This document shows positions 7,315-9,082 of a stretch of 9,082 nt of DNA, in pieces; position 1 is the stretch's first letter; each line of letters opens with the position of its first letter. Where the stretch lies: NCBI GenBank assembly GCA_002327315.1, contig DCVI01000007.1:2275-11356 (forward strand), in the 5' to 3' direction. The notes under the pieces were generated by a model. It did not search any database. It was not told where the DNA came from and saw only the letters and a program-made list of their open reading frames with translations. The position numbers were made by a program, and so were the translations under genes. Origin of the DNA: Syntrophaceae bacterium UBA2192 (lineage in GTDB: Bacteria; Desulfobacterota; Syntrophia; Syntrophales; UBA2192).

Positions 7315-9012
7315 AATCGTATCTACGGCAACGTCGCCGGTCTGAAGGCCGGCCAGATCCGACGCATCCAGCAGCTATACCGCCGCAAAATCCCGATTGA
7401 CCGGGTTCTCACCCTCGAGCTTGCCCGGCACCTCTGCGAGATTTCCCGAGAGACCAACCGGCAGATCGGCGTCCTCATCAGCCGAAAGGGCGACATCCAT
7501 TTTGCCGTCGTGGGGGATAACCGCCAGATCATGATCCCAAGCCTCGACGAGTTCCGCTCCGGCGAGAGCCGTCTCAAGGGGCTGCGGCTCGTCCACACCC
7601 ATCTCAACGGGGAGGCGCTCACCCGGGACGATCTCACGGACCTGGCCCTGCTGCGGCTCGACTTCATCTGCGCCGTGACGGCGGAGGAAGACGGGCTTCC
7701 GGGCAGGGTCCACTCGGCCCATCTCATCCCGGAAAACCCCGACGGCCGCTACTGGCTCCAGCTCGACCCCCTTCACCCCGCGCGGATGGACCTCGATTTT
7801 TCAGGGTTCATCCAGGACCTGGAGGACCAGATCACCCGCAGGCAGCGCACGCGCAGGGTCGCCTCGCGCGAGCGGGCCATCCTCATCCGCGTCGAGACGG
7901 ACCCCCGGAGCCGCCAGAACACACTGGGAGAGCTCAAAGAACTCGCCGAATCGTGCGGGGTCGAGGTCTTCGACGCCATCACCCAGCACCGCCAGGAGAT
8001 CGACCCGAAATATCTCATGGGGAAGGGAAAGCTCTCGGACGTGGTGATCCGGGCCCTGCAGATCGGCGCGAACCTGCTCATCTTCGACCACGAACTCACC
8101 CCGGCGCAGGTCCGCTCGATCACGGACTTCACGGAATTGAAGGTCATCGACCGCACCCAGGTGATCCTGGACATCTTCGCCCAGCGGGCCCACAGCCGCG
8201 ACGGAAAGATCCAGGTGGAGCTCGCGCAGCTCAAGTACCTGCTTCCCCGGCTCATCGAGAAGAACACGGCCATGTCGCGGCTCACGGGCGGGATCGGCGG
8301 CACCGGGCCCGGCGAGACGAAGCTCGAGATCAACCGCAGGCGGGTGAGGGACAAGATCCACCGGCTCGAGAAAGGCATGAAGAACATCCAAAAGAGCCGC
8401 AACACGCGCCGGTCGAGCCGCGAGAGGGCGGGACTGCCGGTCGTCTCCATCGTGGGCTACACCAATGCGGGCAAATCGACCCTGCTCAATGCCCTCACGA
8501 ACAGCGACGTCCTTGTCGAAGACAGGCTTTTCGCCACGCTCGACCCGAAGAGCTCACGCCTGCGTTTCCCGCGGGACACAGAGGCCGTCATCACCGACAC
8601 GGTGGGTTTTATCCGCAACCTGCCGAAGGAGCTCTTTGCCGCTTTCCGCGCCACCCTCGAGGAGCTTCACGAGGCCGACGTGCTGCTGCACCTCATCGAC
8701 GTGAGCAACCCGGAATTCGAGGATCACATCGTCGCGGTGGAAAAGATCCTCGAGGAGCTGGGCATCGCCGCCAAGCCGACGATCCGCGTTTTCAACAAAG
8801 AGGACCGGATCGCCGACAAAGAGCTCCTCGGGGCCCTGTGCCGCCGCTTCGACGCCATCGCTGTCTCGGCCCTGAACCCGCCGACGTTCCGGGCGCTCCT
8901 GGACAAGCTGGAGTGGCTCATCCACAACCGCGCCACGACGAATCCGGCATCGGCCGCGGAGGAACCTTCCCGGGAATCTCAGGAAGCGGAATCTTTCGTT
9001 ACGGCGCAATGA
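7312..9012 (+). CDS. hflX: GTPase HflX, ribosome-splitting factor
   Basis: HflX binds the 50S subunit and uses GTP binding to split stalled or idle 70S ribosomes, notably in stress. Counting from ATC 7312, the protein has 566 residues. The N-terminal extension begins (M)NRIYGNVAGLK, followed by the nucleotide-binding HflX domain. The HflX linker has RTQVILDIFAQRA near 281-293 and the glycine-rich GGIGGTGPGETKLE near 326-339. The G domain has P-loop GYTNAGKST at 382-390, G3 DTVGF at 429-433, G4 NKED at 495-498 and G5 SALN at 519-522. The first ordinary start, GTG 7510, would delete 66 residues of family-like sequence and has no good Shine-Dalgarno, so I prefer the upstream ATC. E. coli HflX (426 residues) lacks the extension; homologues in this phylum commonly have it, from memory. 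A possible next gene overlaps its stop. Confidence 0.93.
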   Translation: MNRIYGNVAGLKAGQIRRIQQLYRRKIPIDRVLTLELARHLCEISRETNRQIGVLISRKGDIHFAVVGDNRQIMIPSLDEFRSGESRLKGLRLVHTHLNGEALTRDDLTDLALLRLDFICAVTAEEDGLPGRVHSAHLIPENPDGRYWLQLDPLHPARMDLDFSGFIQDLEDQITRRQRTRRVASRERAILIRVETDPRSRQNTLGELKELAESCGVEVFDAITQHRQEIDPKYLMGKGKLSDVVIRALQIGANLLIFDHELTPAQVRSITDFTELKVIDRTQVILDIFAQRAHSRDGKIQVELAQLKYLLPRLIEKNTAMSRLTGGIGGTGPGETKLEINRRRVRDKIHRLEKGMKNIQKSRNTRRSSRERAGLPVVSIVGYTNAGKSTLLNALTNSDVLVEDRLFATLDPKSSRLRFPRDTEAVITDTVGFIRNLPKELFAAFRATLEELHEADVLLHLIDVSNPEFEDHIVAVEKILEELGIAAKPTIRVFNKEDRIADKELLGALCRRFDAIAVSALNPPTFRALLDKLEWLIHNRATTNPASAAEEPSRESQEAESFVTAQ

Positions 9013-9082
9013 ACGAAATCGATCCTGCGATGCGTCCCCCGGAGCCGTGGTGGAAGGGTCATTGCGAGCAACTGACCCCGAC
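9009..9082 (+). CDS. Possible start of the next gene, truncated by the window
   Basis: An ATG overlaps the hflX stop as ATGA, the classic arrangement for translational coupling. The frame stays open for 24 codons to the window edge, beginning MNEIDPAMRPPEPWWKGHC. I do not recognise the protein. Against it, the upstream ribosome site is weak, and a repeat-like word GGTCATTGCGAGC begins at 9057, so the frame may be only the chance start of an intergenic repeat. Confidence 0.25.
   Translation, partial: MNEIDPAMRPPEPWWKGHCEQLTP
9057..9071 (+). repeat. GGTCATYGCGAGCMA word, copy 2, at the window edge
   Basis: GGTCATTGCGAGCAA nearly repeats the word at 6549-6563. If it opens an interspersed repeat, the rest lies beyond the window. 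It overlaps the possible reading frame that starts at 9009. Confidence 0.3.

Overview
The window looks like chromosomal DNA from an anaerobic, GC-rich, Gram-negative bacterium, most likely Desulfobacterota (the former Deltaproteobacteria: syntrophs and sulfate reducers). The reasons are a linked acetyl-CoA synthetase and electron-transfer flavoprotein, a porin with a signal peptide and C-terminal phenylalanine, an HflX with the long N-terminal extension, an FmdB zinc ribbon, and intergenic inverted repeats of the kind common in that phylum. This is inferred from gene content and memory of the families, not from a database search.

Left half (minus strand). acsA (4260 to 2299), etfB (2132 to 1362) and etfA (1339 to 362) run leftward and probably form one operon. 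acsA interconverts acetate and acetyl-CoA, and EtfBA carries electrons from acyl-CoA dehydrogenases or a related flavoenzyme. A near-consensus sigma70 promoter lies about 235 bases upstream of acsA. etfA is followed by a strong hairpin and then by a 126-bp inverted-repeat element at 169-294.

Centre. An 803-bp non-coding region (4267-5069) separates divergent acsA and a porin gene (5070-6482). It holds the acsA promoter, a dyad, an exact IHF-consensus site and a GG-N10-GC sigma54-type promoter in the expected order, then a second sigma70-like promoter and a GC-rich leader with mutually exclusive helices just before the porin. A textbook terminator follows the porin.

Right half (plus strand). 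A repeat-rich stretch surrounds a tiny fmdB-type gene (6953-7156). hflX follows; its coding frame extends well upstream of the first ATG, GTG or TTG and appears to start at ATC (7312), 6 bases after a perfect Shine-Dalgarno. A possible next gene overlaps the hflX stop and runs off the window.

The least explained signal is a family of intergenic elements built from 7-base units: five GG dinucleotides spaced exactly 7 bases apart, a 26-29 base step, then five CC dinucleotides spaced 7 apart. Three copies occur (2220-2306, 6846-6929, 7173-7257), with different heptad words but the same geometry. A fourth element (6609-6793) has a related period of 8 nested inside a larger inverted repeat.
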